A stretch of 64,000 bases of DNA, from contig OY783212.1 of the NCBI GenBank assembly GCA_963678705.1, positions 1 to 64,000 on the forward strand. The letters run 5' to 3'. This document shows, piece after piece, positions 63,715 to 64,000 of this stretch. The position numbers and the translations under genes are program-made. The notes under the pieces are model-generated. The model had not been told where the DNA came from and ran no database searches. It saw nothing but the letters and a program-made list of their open reading frames with translations. Each line of letters starts with the position of its first letter. Within the stretch, counting starts at the first letter, position 1. Origin of the DNA: Panorpa germanica. Lineage: Eukaryota; Arthropoda; Insecta; Mecoptera; Panorpidae.

Positions 63715-64000
63715 ACTAAAGTGAATTTTTAATTATAAAAACTACGGAACCTGACAATTTAAAAGTACCTCGGGTGGATATGCTGTGGAAGTGAATGCGG
63801 ACCTGTTGTTTTATAAATACACACAAAACAAACAAAGTTATACAATATATGATGCACTAACCTTTTTAAAGATGTTATGTATTTCAAGGTACACCAGATC
63901 GACAACTGTAGACTGCATACTCCAATGACATCAGCGAGAGACTGCAATTAATAAACGAATGTCACATATAAACACATTGCACTGACACAAATATAAGCAA
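63715..64000. other. Right edge
   Basis: A minus-strand segment with an AG acceptor at about 63947 and a donor near 63859 (SLADVIGVCSLQLSIWCTLK) might be an exon. Evidence is thin. Confidence 0.25.

Overview
The window looks like nuclear DNA of an arthropod, most likely an insect. It is AT-rich. Genes are split by short GT-AG introns, transposon relics are plentiful, and the recognisable genes are animal ones: SDHA, SRA1, a Krüppel-like zinc-finger exon and DNAAF10/WDR92. I cannot name the species from sequence alone.

Layout. Positions 1-16479 are one very regular satellite array: 37 full 443-bp units plus a partial one, each unit holding two diverged copies of a ~160-bp monomer. It ends at a 29-bp hairpin. 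From 16.5 to 24.2 kb is a transposon graveyard: a long-TIR MITE, a decayed hAT element, two LINE RNase H fragments head to head forming a long inverted repeat, a decayed PIF/Harbinger transposase and a 0.6-kb MITE. A broken SRA1 gene lies at 24.5-25.1 kb and a frameshifted unknown coding fragment at 26.1 kb.

From 27.1 to 32.4 kb is a rearranged SDHA locus. It has an orphan SDHA last exon, a first set of exons (called 1-7 here), an out-of-frame exon 8/exon 4 fusion, and a second set of exons 5-8 with the same sizes and phases. A tRNA-Lys(CTT) gene with a 2-nt insertion in its T loop sits in an intron. The phases allow the duplicated exons 5-7 to act as alternative cassettes, but the SDHA C-terminus is missing. 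A spliced gene of unknown function follows at 32.4-33.4 kb.

From 33.5 to 52 kb the DNA is mostly non-coding, with a MITE, hairpins, two LINE relics and one KLF10/11-type zinc-finger exon at 45.3 kb. At 52.3-53.3 kb on the minus strand is a complete three-exon gene of about 222 codons that I do not recognise; its style recalls axonemal or sperm microtubule proteins. From 55 to 57 kb are two MITEs of one family.

DNAAF10 exon 1 is at 58.8 kb, and its splice donor lies inside a 126-bp near-perfect palindrome. The right end, 59.2-64 kb, holds duplicated segments, including a second copy of the 0.6-kb MITE in inverted orientation and a 754-bp piggyBac-like MITE whose unoccupied target site is preserved in a nearby duplicate. 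DNAAF10 encodes a dynein-arm assembly factor, so two neighbouring genes may serve cilia or sperm; for the 52-kb gene this is inference only.
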